A DNA stretch of 41,190 nucleotides from an uncultured Rhodospirillales bacterium (GTDB lineage Bacteria > Pseudomonadota > Alphaproteobacteria > Acetobacterales > Acetobacteraceae): NCBI GenBank assembly GCA_903823665.1, contig CAIJTR010000197.1, positions 1 through 41,190 on the forward strand, given 5' to 3'. The notes beneath the pieces are model-generated. The model made no database searches. It was not told where the DNA came from and saw nothing but the letters and a program-made list of their open reading frames with translations. The position numbers and the translations under genes were made by a program. Numbering within the stretch: the first letter of the stretch is position 1; each line of letters starts with the position of its first letter. Shown here one piece after another: positions 34,774 through 41,190 of this stretch.

Positions 34774-35094
34774 TCAGCTCTCGATCACGGCACCGGTGGC
34801 TTTGGCCACCCGCACCTTGCGGCCGTCATCCAGCACGCGAAAACCAATCTTGGTCGGCTTGTCCGACTTCGGATCGACGAAGGCGAGGTTGGACAGGTGA
34901 ATGGTCGCCTCGACCTCCACAATCCCGCCCGGCTGACCCATGCCCTTCGGCTTGGTGTGCTTCTTGGCGATGTTGACGCCCTGAACCACCGCGCGATCCT
35001 CTTTCGGGATCACGCGCAGCACTTCACCGCGCTTGCCGCGATCGGCACCGCTGGTGACTTCAACCGTATCACCCTTGCGAATACGAGCAGCCAT
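34774..35094 (-). CDS. rplX: 50S ribosomal protein L24
   Basis: The 106-residue L24 carries the KOW motif [20 protein letters not shown], then [20 protein letters not shown] and [14 protein letters not shown]. The ATG at 35094 shares one base with the rplN stop (TGATG). A GTG one codon earlier (35097) is also possible. Confidence 0.96.
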   Translation of the reverse strand: MAARIRKGDTVEVTSGADRGKRGEVLRVIPKEDRAVVQGVNIAKKHTKPKGMGQPGGIVEVEATIHLSNLAFVDPKSDKPTKIGFRVLDDGRKVRVAKATGAVIES

Positions 35095-35462
35095 CACAAC
35101 ACCTCCGGGGCGAGCGAGATGATCTTCATGAACTTCTTGGCGCGCAGCTCACGAACCACTGGTCCGAAAATACGCGTGCCAATCGGCTCCATGGACTTGT
35201 TGATCAGCACAGCGGCGTTGCGATCAAAGCGGATCGCACTGCCATCGGCTCTGCGCACGGGGAATGCCGTGCGCACGATCACCGCCTGATGAACGTCGCC
35301 CTTCTTCACCTTGCCGCGCGGAATGGCGTCTTTGATCGACACCACGATCACGTCGCCGACCGAGGCGGTCTTGCGCTTCGAGCCACCGAGCACCTTGATG
35401 CACAGCACGCGCTTTGCACCAGAGTTGTCGGCTACGTCGAGAGTGGCTTCAACAGCAATCAT
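35094..35462 (-). CDS. rplN: 50S ribosomal protein L14
   Basis: The 122-residue L14 is complete: [58 protein letters not shown] and [13 protein letters not shown]. It is coupled to rplX by a one-base overlap and lies 11 bp after rpsQ. Confidence 0.97.
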   Translation of the reverse strand: MIAVEATLDVADNSGAKRVLCIKVLGGSKRKTASVGDVIVVSIKDAIPRGKVKKGDVHQAVIVRTAFPVRRADGSAIRFDRNAAVLINKSMEPIGTRIFGPVVRELRAKKFMKIISLAPEVL

Positions 35463-35473
35463 TTTTCTGTTTC

Positions 35474-35764
35474 CTAGGCCGAGACGAGGGCTGCGTCAGA
35501 GGCCTGCTTCTGCGGCTCGCCGAGCTTCACGCCGTTGCGCTCGATAACCATCCAAGTCTTGCGCTTGCTGATCGGGCGGCATTCTTCAATGCGCACCGCA
35601 TCACCAATCTTGCACTCGTTGGCCTCGTCATGCGCGGCATACTTCTTCGAAAGCCGGATGAACTTCTTATACAGCGGGTGCATAACGCGACGATCAACCA
35701 GAACCGTTACGGTCTTGGCCATCTTGTCGCTGGTAACCCGCCCAGTGAGAACGCGCCGCGGCAT
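35474..35764 (-). CDS. rpsQ: 30S ribosomal protein S17
   Basis: The 96-residue S17 has [39 protein letters not shown] and [17 protein letters not shown]. The C-terminal ~15 residues ([16 protein letters not shown]) extend beyond the usual ~80-residue core. It lies 12 bp after rpmC. Confidence 0.97.
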   Translation of the reverse strand: MPRRVLTGRVTSDKMAKTVTVLVDRRVMHPLYKKFIRLSKKYAAHDEANECKIGDAVRIEECRPISKRKTWMVIERNGVKLGEPQKQASDAALVSA

Positions 35765-35776
35765 CGCTCCCCTCCT

Positions 35777-35998
35777 CTATTTCGAAGCCACAGAAGAAAT
35801 CGTCTTCTTCTGGGCCATAATGGTTTTCACACGTGCAATGTCGCGGCGCACCTGGCGCACTTGACCCACACCCTCAGTCTGTCCCGTCGCCCGCTGGAAG
35901 CGCAGGTTGAACTGCGTCTTGCGAAGGCCGAGCAGCATCGTCTGCAACTCGTCCGGCGTCTTCAACCGAAGATCGTTCGGCTTGGCTTCCTTGCTCAT
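35777..35998 (-). CDS. rpmC: 50S ribosomal protein L29
   Basis: L29 lies at the polypeptide exit tunnel and helps form the docking site for trigger factor and SRP. The 73-residue coiled helical hairpin has [40 protein letters not shown] and [14 protein letters not shown]. The ATG at 35998 lies 1 nt after the rplP stop, with GGGGA 8 nt upstream. An in-frame ATG at 36007 is an alternative. Confidence 0.95.
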   Translation of the reverse strand: MSKEAKPNDLRLKTPDELQTMLLGLRKTQFNLRFQRATGQTEGVGQVRQVRRDIARVKTIMAQKKTISSVASK

Positions 35999-35999
35999 C

Positions 36000-36416
36000 T
36001 CATGCATCCCCGATGCGGGTGATGAACTTGGTCCGGATCGGCAGCTTCGCCGCACCCAGGCTCAACGCTTCACGCGCCAACTCCGGTGCAACACCATCAA
36101 CCTCGAACATGATGCGACCCGGGGCGACCCGCGCCACCCAGAATTCAGGCGCACCTTTGCCGGAGCCCATACGGACTTCCTGCGGCTTCTGCGAAACCGG
36201 CACATCCGGGAAAATCCGGATCCAGACGCGACCAGCACGCTTCATCGCACGGGTGATCGCGCGGCGAGCCGCCTCGATCTGCCGCGCCGTGATGCGCTCC
36301 GGCTCCATGGCTTTCAGCCCGAACTGGCCGAAATTGAGTGCCGTACCGCCCTTGGCGGTGCCTTTGATCCGACCCTTGTGGGCCTTGCGGAACTTGGTCC
36401 GCTTTGGAGACATCAT
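36000..36416 (-). CDS. rplP: 50S ribosomal protein L16
   Basis: The 138-residue L16 has [70 protein letters not shown] and [20 protein letters not shown]. The arginine that is hydroxylated in E. coli L16 is retained in the RMGSGKG loop. It begins 12 bp after rpsC. Confidence 0.97.
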   Translation of the reverse strand: MMSPKRTKFRKAHKGRIKGTAKGGTALNFGQFGLKAMEPERITARQIEAARRAITRAMKRAGRVWIRIFPDVPVSQKPQEVRMGSGKGAPEFWVARVAPGRIMFEVDGVAPELAREALSLGAAKLPIRTKFITRIGDA

Positions 36417-36428
36417 ATCACTGCATCC

Positions 36429-37106
36429 TTACCGCTGCGGCGCCTGTTCGGCGGCGCGGCGATCCTGCGCCATCGGGTCATTCACGAGGATCTCGCCCTT
36501 GAAGATCCACACTTTCACGCCGCACGTGCCATAGGTCGTCTTGGCCGTGGCAACGCCGTAATCGATATCCGCGCGCAGCGTGTGCAAGGGAACGCGACCC
36601 TCACGATACCACTCAACGCGCGCAATTTCAGCGCCGCCGAGACGACCACCGCAATTGATCCGAATGCCCTGTGCGCCCAAACGCATCGCCGACTGCACGG
36701 CGCGCTTCATGGCGCGACGAAAAGCGACGCGACGCTCAAGCTGCTGGGCGATGTTCTCGGCCACCAACGTTGCATCAATTTCCGGCTTACGGATTTCGAC
36801 GATGTTGAGGCTGACCTCACCCTTGGCCATCTTGGTCAGCTCCTTGCGGAGCGTCTCGATGTCCTGACCCTTCTTGCCGATGACGACGCCGGGGCGCGCT
36901 GCGTAGATGGTCACGCGCGGCTTCTTCGCCGGACGCTCGATCACAACGCGCGAAACGCCAGCGCCGGCCAGCTTCTTGCGAAGATGCGTGCGCAGCAGCA
37001 GGTCGCCGTGGAGCAGCTTCGCGTAGTCCGCATCAGCGAACCAGCGGCTGTCCCAAGTGCGGTTGATGCCCAGGCGCAAGCCGACGGGATTAACTTTATG
37101 ACCCAT
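36429..37106 (-). CDS. rpsC: 30S ribosomal protein S3
   Basis: S3 forms part of the mRNA entry channel. The 225 residues start at the universal [20 protein letters not shown], followed by a KH domain with [20 protein letters not shown] (GxxG loop) and a C-terminal domain with [20 protein letters not shown]. The ATG at 37106 lies 1 nt after the rplV stop. Confidence 0.97.
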   Translation of the reverse strand: MGHKVNPVGLRLGINRTWDSRWFADADYAKLLHGDLLLRTHLRKKLAGAGVSRVVIERPAKKPRVTIYAARPGVVIGKKGQDIETLRKELTKMAKGEVSLNIVEIRKPEIDATLVAENIAQQLERRVAFRRAMKRAVQSAMRLGAQGIRINCGGRLGGAEIARVEWYREGRVPLHTLRADIDYGVATAKTTYGTCGVKVWIFKGEILVNDPMAQDRRAAEQAPQR

Positions 37107-37107
37107 G

Positions 37108-37527
37108 TTACGCGGCCTCCCCAGAGGCTGAAGACACGACCGGAGGCACCACTTCGTTGGAGCGCTCGGACACCACGATCTTGATATGGCTGAACCACTT
37201 CTCAATGCGTGCCGACTTGCCGCGGCCACGTGCATGGAAGCGGCGCATCACAACGGATTTGCCGACTTCAGCGCGCGACACGACCAGACGATCGACATCG
37301 AGCTGATGGTTGTTCTCAGCATTGGCGATGGCGCTCTCCAGCACCTTCTTGACCTGCTGCGCAATGCGCCGCTTGGAGAAGGTGAGGGTTGCCACGGCCT
37401 TTGCCGCCGGCTGATTGCGAATCAGACCGGCCACCAGGTTGAGCTTGCGCGGGCTGATACGGATGTTGCTCATCAAAGCCTGAGCTTCCGTGTCAGCGAG
37501 GTTGCGAGGATGTTTTGGCTTGCTCAT
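37108..37527 (-). CDS. rplV: 50S ribosomal protein L22
   Basis: L22 lines the exit tunnel. The 139 residues have [54 protein letters not shown] and the tunnel hairpin [20 protein letters not shown] short N-terminal ([16 protein letters not shown]) and a Val/Ser/Ala-rich C-terminal tail extend the core. It starts 1 nt after rpsS. Confidence 0.97.
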   Translation of the reverse strand: MSKPKHPRNLADTEAQALMSNIRISPRKLNLVAGLIRNQPAAKAVATLTFSKRRIAQQVKKVLESAIANAENNHQLDVDRLVVSRAEVGKSVVMRRFHARGRGKSARIEKWFSHIKIVVSERSNEVVPPVVSSASGEAA

Positions 37528-37528
37528 G

Positions 37529-37807
37529 TCAGCCCCGCTTCGCCTTCTTGTCCGACGAGTGGCCGGTGAAGGTCCGCGTTGGCGAGAATTCGCCGAACTT
37601 ATGCCCCACCATGTTCTCGGTCACCTGCACAGGCAGGAATTTGTGTCCGTTATAGACGCCGAAAACCAAGCCCACGAATTGCGGGAGGATCGTCGAGCGG
37701 CGCGACCAGATCTTGATGACCTCGCTGCGACCCGAAGCCTTCGAGGCCTCGGCCTTTGCCAACATATACCCGTCTACAAACGGGCCTTTCCAGACGGAAC
37801 GAGCCAT
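37529..37807 (-). CDS. rpsS: 30S ribosomal protein S19
   Basis: S19 lies in the 30S head and pairs with S13. The 92-residue protein is standard: [60 protein letters not shown] and [20 protein letters not shown]. It lies 3 nt after rplB. Confidence 0.97.
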   Translation of the reverse strand: MARSVWKGPFVDGYMLAKAEASKASGRSEVIKIWSRRSTILPQFVGLVFGVYNGHKFLPVQVTENMVGHKFGEFSPTRTFTGHSSDKKAKRG

Positions 37808-37810
37808 GGC

Positions 37811-38641
37811 TCACTTCCCCTTATTGCGGCGACGGATAATCAAGCTATCCGTCCGCTTGTTCACACGAGTCTTATAACCCTTGGTCGGCTTGCCCCATGG
37901 CGTCACTGGATGACGGCCACCGGAGGTCCGGCCTTCACCACCGCCATGCGGATGGTCGACCGGGTTCATCACCACACCACGCTGATGCGGCTTGCGTCCG
38001 AGCCAGCGCGAACGGCCTGCCTTGCCGAGCGACTGGTTCGAGTTGTCCGGGTTGGACACCGCACCGATCGTCGCCATGCACTCACCGCGCACCACACGAA
38101 GCTCGCCGCTCATCAGCTTGACCTGCGCATAACCGCTGTCCTTGCCGACCAGCTGGGCAAACTGCCCTGCCGAGCGAGCCATCTTGCCACCGGCACCTGG
38201 CTTCATCTCGATGTTGTGGATGATCGTGCCGACCGGGATCGAGCTGATCAGCATCGCGTTGCCCGGCTTGATATCGACCTTCGCACCGGCCACCACCGCG
38301 TCGCCCGCTTTGACGCGCTGCGGAGCGAGGATATAGGCCAGCTCACCATCGGAATACTTCACCAGCGCGATGAACGCGGTGCGGTTCGGGTCGTATTCCA
38401 GACGCTCGATCACCCCGGCCACGTCCCACTTCCGGCGGCGGAAATCGACGATGCGATAGGACTGCTTATGACCGCCGCCCCGGAACCGGCTGGTGATGCG
38501 GCCATGGTTGTTGCGACCGCCGGAGTGGCTTTTGCCCTCCGTCAGCGCCTTCACCGGCTTGCCCTTCCAAAGGCCCGAGCGATCGATCAGAACCGTGCCG
38601 CGCAGCGATGCGGTGACGGGCTTGAATTGTTTAAGTGCCAT
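37811..38641 (-). CDS. rplB: 50S ribosomal protein L2
   Basis: L2 binds near the peptidyl-transferase centre and is needed for subunit joining. The 276 residues have the [20 protein letters not shown] region, [20 protein letters not shown], and the C-terminal [16 protein letters not shown], including the conserved histidine close to the catalytic centre. It lies 16 bp after rplW. Confidence 0.97.
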   Translation of the reverse strand: MALKQFKPVTASLRGTVLIDRSGLWKGKPVKALTEGKSHSGGRNNHGRITSRFRGGGHKQSYRIVDFRRRKWDVAGVIERLEYDPNRTAFIALVKYSDGELAYILAPQRVKAGDAVVAGAKVDIKPGNAMLISSIPVGTIIHNIEMKPGAGGKMARSAGQFAQLVGKDSGYAQVKLMSGELRVVRGECMATIGAVSNPDNSNQSLGKAGRSRWLGRKPHQRGVVMNPVDHPHGGGEGRTSGGRHPVTPWGKPTKGYKTRVNKRTDSLIIRRRNKGK

Positions 38642-38657
38642 TATCTGTGCTTTCCGC

Positions 38658-38996
38658 TCACGCCAGGCCGGTGGTCAGGTCAATCGACTGACCCTCGGCC
38701 AGCGTGACATAGGCTTTCTTCACGTCCGAACGCACACCCGGGCGGCCGCGGAAGCGCTTCGTCTTCCCCTTCGCCACCAGCGTGTTCACGCCCATCACCT
38801 TCACGCCGAACAAACCTTCAACAGCCGCCTTGATTTCAGGCTTGGAGCTGTCGATGGCGACCCGGAACACGATCTGGTTCTTCTCGCCGAGCAGCGTTGC
38901 CTTCTCGGTGACGACCGGCGAGCGAATGATGTTGTACATCGACTCGCGCGACAGCACCGGCTTGCGCTTCACAGCCGTTTTCTTCGTGCCGCTCAT
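38658..38996 (-). CDS. rplW: 50S ribosomal protein L23
   Basis: L23 lies at the tunnel exit and is the main docking point for trigger factor. The 112 residues have a basic ~18-residue N-terminal extension ([18 protein letters not shown]), then [20 protein letters not shown], the [20 protein letters not shown] segment and GRRPGVRSD-like [19 protein letters not shown]. It overlaps the rplD end by 4 bp. Confidence 0.97.
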   Translation of the reverse strand: MSGTKKTAVKRKPVLSRESMYNIIRSPVVTEKATLLGEKNQIVFRVAIDSSKPEIKAAVEGLFGVKVMGVNTLVAKGKTKRFRGRPGVRSDVKKAYVTLAEGQSIDLTTGLA

Positions 38997-39607
38997 GCCA
39001 GTCGCTCCTTCAGGCCAGCAAGTCCGGCCGTGGTGATGGCCAGCACATCATGGTTGAGGATGTCGTAAACATTGGCACCCATGGTCGGCAGCACGTCGAG
39101 GCCCACAATGTTGCGGCTGGCGAGCAGGAAGCCACCGTCCACTTCATGGTCAACGATCAGTGCGGACTTCCAGCCGAGCACCTTCATCTTGGCCACCAGC
39201 TCACGGGTCTTGGTCGCACCCGAAGCCACGTCCAGAACCACCAGCTTGCCGTCTGCCTGCTTCTGCGAGAGAGCAGACATCAGGCCGAGGCGGCGCACCT
39301 TCTTCGGCAGGTCATAGCCATGGTCGCGAACAACCGGACCATGCACCACGCCACCGGTGCGGAACTGCGGAGCGCGCAGCGAGCCCTGACGAGCGTTGCC
39401 GGTGCCCTTCTGCTTATAAGGCTTGCGCGTGGTGCCGGACACCTCGCCCATACCCTTGATCTTGTGGTTGCCCGAGCGACGCTTGGACAACTGCCAATGC
39501 ACCACGCGCGCCATGATGTCCTGGCGCGGGATGATGGCGAAGATCTCGTCCGGCAGCTCGGCGTGGCCGACCGCTGCGTTGTCGAGGTTTTTGATTTCGA
39601 TCTGCAT
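38993..39607 (-). CDS. rplD: 50S ribosomal protein L4
   Basis: L4 lines the exit tunnel and, in gammaproteobacteria, represses the S10 operon. The 204 residues have [20 protein letters not shown], the tunnel loop [20 protein letters not shown] and [20 protein letters not shown]. It starts 11 bp after rplC and overlaps rplW by 4 bp. Confidence 0.97.
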   Translation of the reverse strand: MQIEIKNLDNAAVGHAELPDEIFAIIPRQDIMARVVHWQLSKRRSGNHKIKGMGEVSGTTRKPYKQKGTGNARQGSLRAPQFRTGGVVHGPVVRDHGYDLPKKVRRLGLMSALSQKQADGKLVVLDVASGATKTRELVAKMKVLGWKSALIVDHEVDGGFLLASRNIVGLDVLPTMGANVYDILNHDVLAITTAGLAGLKERLA

Positions 39608-39618
39608 GTTCCTGTTCC

Positions 39619-40329
39619 TCAGACCGGCGCTTCAGCAGGTGCCGCGGCGGCAGGTGCTGCACGCAAACCAGCCGGATACGGCGCATCTGCGTGACGCGCC
39701 TTCTTGATCGCGTCGCGCACGAAGATGTAGCCGTTCTTCGCGCCGGGAACCGCACCCTTGACGAAGATCAGGCCCTTCTCGGCATCGACATGGGCGATTT
39801 CGAGGTTGAGCGTGGTGATACGCTCATCGCCGAGATGGCCAGCCATCTTCTTGTTCTTGAAGGTCTTGCCTGGATCCTGACGGTTGCCGGTCGAACCATG
39901 CGAACGGTGAGACACCGACACACCGTGCGAGGCTTCAAGACCGGCGAAGTTCCAGCGCTTCATCGCGCCGGCGAAACCCTTGCCCTTGCTGATGCCGGTG
40001 ACATCCACCTTCTGGCCGACCACGAAATGGTCTGCCGAAAGATAGGCACCGGTTTCAAGCAGCGCGTCGGCGTCGACGCGGAATTCGGCAAGCCGCTTCT
40101 TCGGCTCAACCTTGGCGGCGGCGAAGTGTCCTTTGTTCGGCTGCGAGACGTTCTTGACCTTCGCGGTGCCCCAACCGAGCTGGACGGCGTTATAGCCTTC
40201 CTTCTCAACCGTGCGAGTGCCGACAACCTGAACCTCATCGAGGTGCAGGACGGTGCAAGGAACGTGAGTTCCATCAGCCTTAAAAAGCCGGGTCATGCCC
40301 AGCTTTACAGCAAGCAATCCAGTGCGCAT
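39619..40329 (-). CDS. rplC: 50S ribosomal protein L3
   Basis: L3 organises the peptidyl-transferase region. The 236 residues have [40 protein letters not shown] and the loop [20 protein letters not shown], whose Gln is methylated by PrmB in E. coli. An Ala/Pro-rich C-terminal tail (~15 residues) is present. The ATG at 40329 was preferred over the adjacent GTG at 40332. Two hairpins occupy the 84-bp gap after rpsJ. Confidence 0.97.
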   Translation of the reverse strand: MRTGLLAVKLGMTRLFKADGTHVPCTVLHLDEVQVVGTRTVEKEGYNAVQLGWGTAKVKNVSQPNKGHFAAAKVEPKKRLAEFRVDADALLETGAYLSADHFVVGQKVDVTGISKGKGFAGAMKRWNFAGLEASHGVSVSHRSHGSTGNRQDPGKTFKNKKMAGHLGDERITTLNLEIAHVDAEKGLIFVKGAVPGAKNGYIFVRDAIKKARHADAPYPAGLRAAPAAAAPAEAPV

Positions 40330-40347
40330 CACAATCTTTCCCCAGAG

Positions 40348-40403
40348 GGACCCGCCAAGCGGGGTCCATAGGCCAAAGTCAGTCCGAACCCGTGTCCGGA
40401 CTG
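40348..40403 (-). other. Two tandem hairpins in the rpsJ-rplC gap
   Basis: Going 5' to 3' on the minus strand, CAGTCCG pairs with CGGACTG (40403-40397 with 40386-40380, 10-nt loop). Then GGACCC pairs with GGGTCC (40367-40362 with 40353-40348), extended by an inner GC pair around a bulge. Neither has a T-tract. The second ends ~18 nt before the rplC start and could influence rplC translation. Confidence 0.5.
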
Positions 40404-40413
40404 GTAGTCAAAC

Positions 40414-40722
40414 CTAAATCTTGATTTCGACGTCCACGCCGGCAGCAAGATCCAACTTCATCAGAGCATCCACCGTCTGCGGTGTCGGCTCGACGATATC
40501 GAGAAGGCGGCGATGAGTCCGGATTTCGAACTGCTCACGGCTCTTCTTGTCCACATGCGGCGAACGGTTCACGGTGAAACGCTCGATATGCGTGGGCAGC
40601 GGGATTGGCCCGCGAACCCGTGCACCGGTGCGCTTGGCCGTGTTCACGATTTCCTTCGTGCTGTTGTCGAGCACGCGATGATCGTAGGCCTTCAGCCGGA
40701 TGCGGATATTCTGGTTGTCCAT
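40414..40722 (-). CDS. rpsJ: 30S ribosomal protein S10
   Basis: S10 is in the 30S head and also joins NusB in antitermination. The 102 residues are [60 protein letters not shown] and the C-terminal GVDVEIKI. The ATG at 40722 is the conserved start. An in-frame ATG at 40737 directly abuts a hairpin and adds MKDRV. The gene order tuf-rpsJ-rplC is as expected. Confidence 0.97.
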   Translation of the reverse strand: MDNQNIRIRLKAYDHRVLDNSTKEIVNTAKRTGARVRGPIPLPTHIERFTVNRSPHVDKKSREQFEIRTHRRLLDIVEPTPQTVDALMKLDLAAGVDVEIKI

Positions 40723-40739
40723 AACGCGATCTTTCATGT

Positions 40740-40764
40740 CGCCCGGGGCTCAACACCCCGGGCG
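40740..40764 (-). other. Perfect 9-bp hairpin between tuf and rpsJ
   Basis: CGCCCGGGG (40740-40748) and CCCCGGGCG (40756-40764) form a perfect stem with a 7-nt loop, 15 nt after the tuf stop and 17 nt before the rpsJ start at 40722. There is no T-tract on either strand. It may be a partial attenuator, processing site or stabiliser between the highly expressed tuf and the S10 genes. Confidence 0.6.
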
Positions 40765-40778
40765 ATCTTCCGTCTAAC

Positions 40779-41190
40779 TTACTTCTTGGCGACTGGGGTG
40801 TCGGCGGAGATGGAAGCCACCACGCCTGCACCAACCGTACGGCCACCTTCACGAATAGCAAAGCGCAGGCCTTCATCCATGGCGATCGGCTGGATCAGCT
40901 GAACATCCATCGACACGTTATCGCCCGGCATCACCATCTCCACGCCCTCGGGCAGGTTCACAATGCCCGTGACGTCCGTCGTGCGGAAATAGAACTGCGG
41001 ACGATAATTGGTGAAGAACGGCGTGTGACGGCCACCCTCTTCCTTCGTCAGAATGTAGCTCTCGGCCTTGAAGTTCTTGTGCGGCTTGATGGTGCCCGGC
41101 TTTGCGAGAACCTGGCCGCGCTCAACGTCTTCACGCTTCGTGCCGCGAAGCAGCGCGCCAATGTTGTCGCCAGCCTGGCCCTGATCGAGC
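40779..41190 (-). CDS. tuf: Elongation factor Tu, C-terminal part (runs off the window)
   Basis: EF-Tu delivers aminoacyl-tRNA to the ribosome. Only the last ~137 residues are inside the window: [69 protein letters not shown], then [20 protein letters not shown] and [15 protein letters not shown]. These are domains II (end) and III. The GTPase domain lies beyond position 41190. No frame breaks are present. Confidence 0.97.
   Translation of the reverse strand, partial: LDQGQAGDNIGALLRGTKREDVERGQVLAKPGTIKPHKNFKAESYILTKEEGGRHTPFFTNYRPQFYFRTTDVTGIVNLPEGVEMVMPGDNVSMDVQLIQPIAMDEGLRFAIREGGRTVGAGVVASISADTPVAKK

Noticed and set aside
34774-41190. Unusual gene content in the S10-spc block.
   Set aside because: Gene order and proteins are orthodox for alphaproteobacteria; only the hairpins and the L5 extension were worth listing.

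Overview
The window is high-GC DNA from an alphaproteobacterium. The best fit is the Rhodospirillales/Acetobacteraceae, inferred from gene order (pdxH-fabI-aroC; rplQ followed by rarA and an RluC-type gene), an ATP12-family F1 assembly chaperone and an adenylate kinase with a four-cysteine LID. No 16S gene is present to confirm this. The left edge is a contig end: positions 2-33 are an Illumina adapter with one base missing, so the true genome starts near position 34, inside pdxH.

Layout. (1) 34-3715: truncated pdxH, divergent from fabI-aroC, then an unrecognised 402-residue protein behind a TetR-type operator-like palindrome. (2) 3752-7165: an M20 deacylase divergent from a threonine-synthase-like PLP enzyme and a D-threonine-aldolase/D-serine-dehydratase-like enzyme, followed by REP-like hairpins and a weak hypothetical gene. 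(3) 7856-16550, minus strand: a catabolic operon with a metal-dependent Xaa-Pro-dipeptidase-like amidohydrolase, a dipeptide-type ABC importer (Tat-exported binding protein, two permeases, fused double ATPase), an SDR dehydrogenase and an FAD monooxygenase-like protein. A palindromic element sits in frame in the linker of the fused ATPase. (4) 16679-20396, plus strand: four overlapping genes encoding a split CHR-family transporter, a two-domain cupin and a EutA homologue (ethanolamine ammonia-lyase reactivase) with no eutB or eutC in view. This is the most unusual system in the window. (5) 20399-26267, minus strand: acyP, the ATP12 chaperone, an AsmA-family protein, a pseudouridine synthase and rarA. 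(6) 26352-41190, minus strand: the fused S10-spc-alpha ribosomal superoperon from tuf to rplQ, with secY, adk and rpoA.

How the parts work together. Blocks 2 and 3 look like import and breakdown of short peptides or N-acylated or D-configured amino acids: uptake, dipeptide hydrolysis, deacylation, then PLP-dependent and redox steps. Block 4 is transcribed divergently from block 3 across 128 bp and may share its regulation. The substrate of its presumed cobalamin enzyme is unknown. The superoperon is orthodox in order, but has several strong hairpins in the gaps (tuf-rpsJ, rpsJ-rplC, rplE-rpsN, rplO-secY, adk-rpsM) and a good internal promoter before rpsM. No tRNA, rRNA, CRISPR array or insertion sequence was seen.
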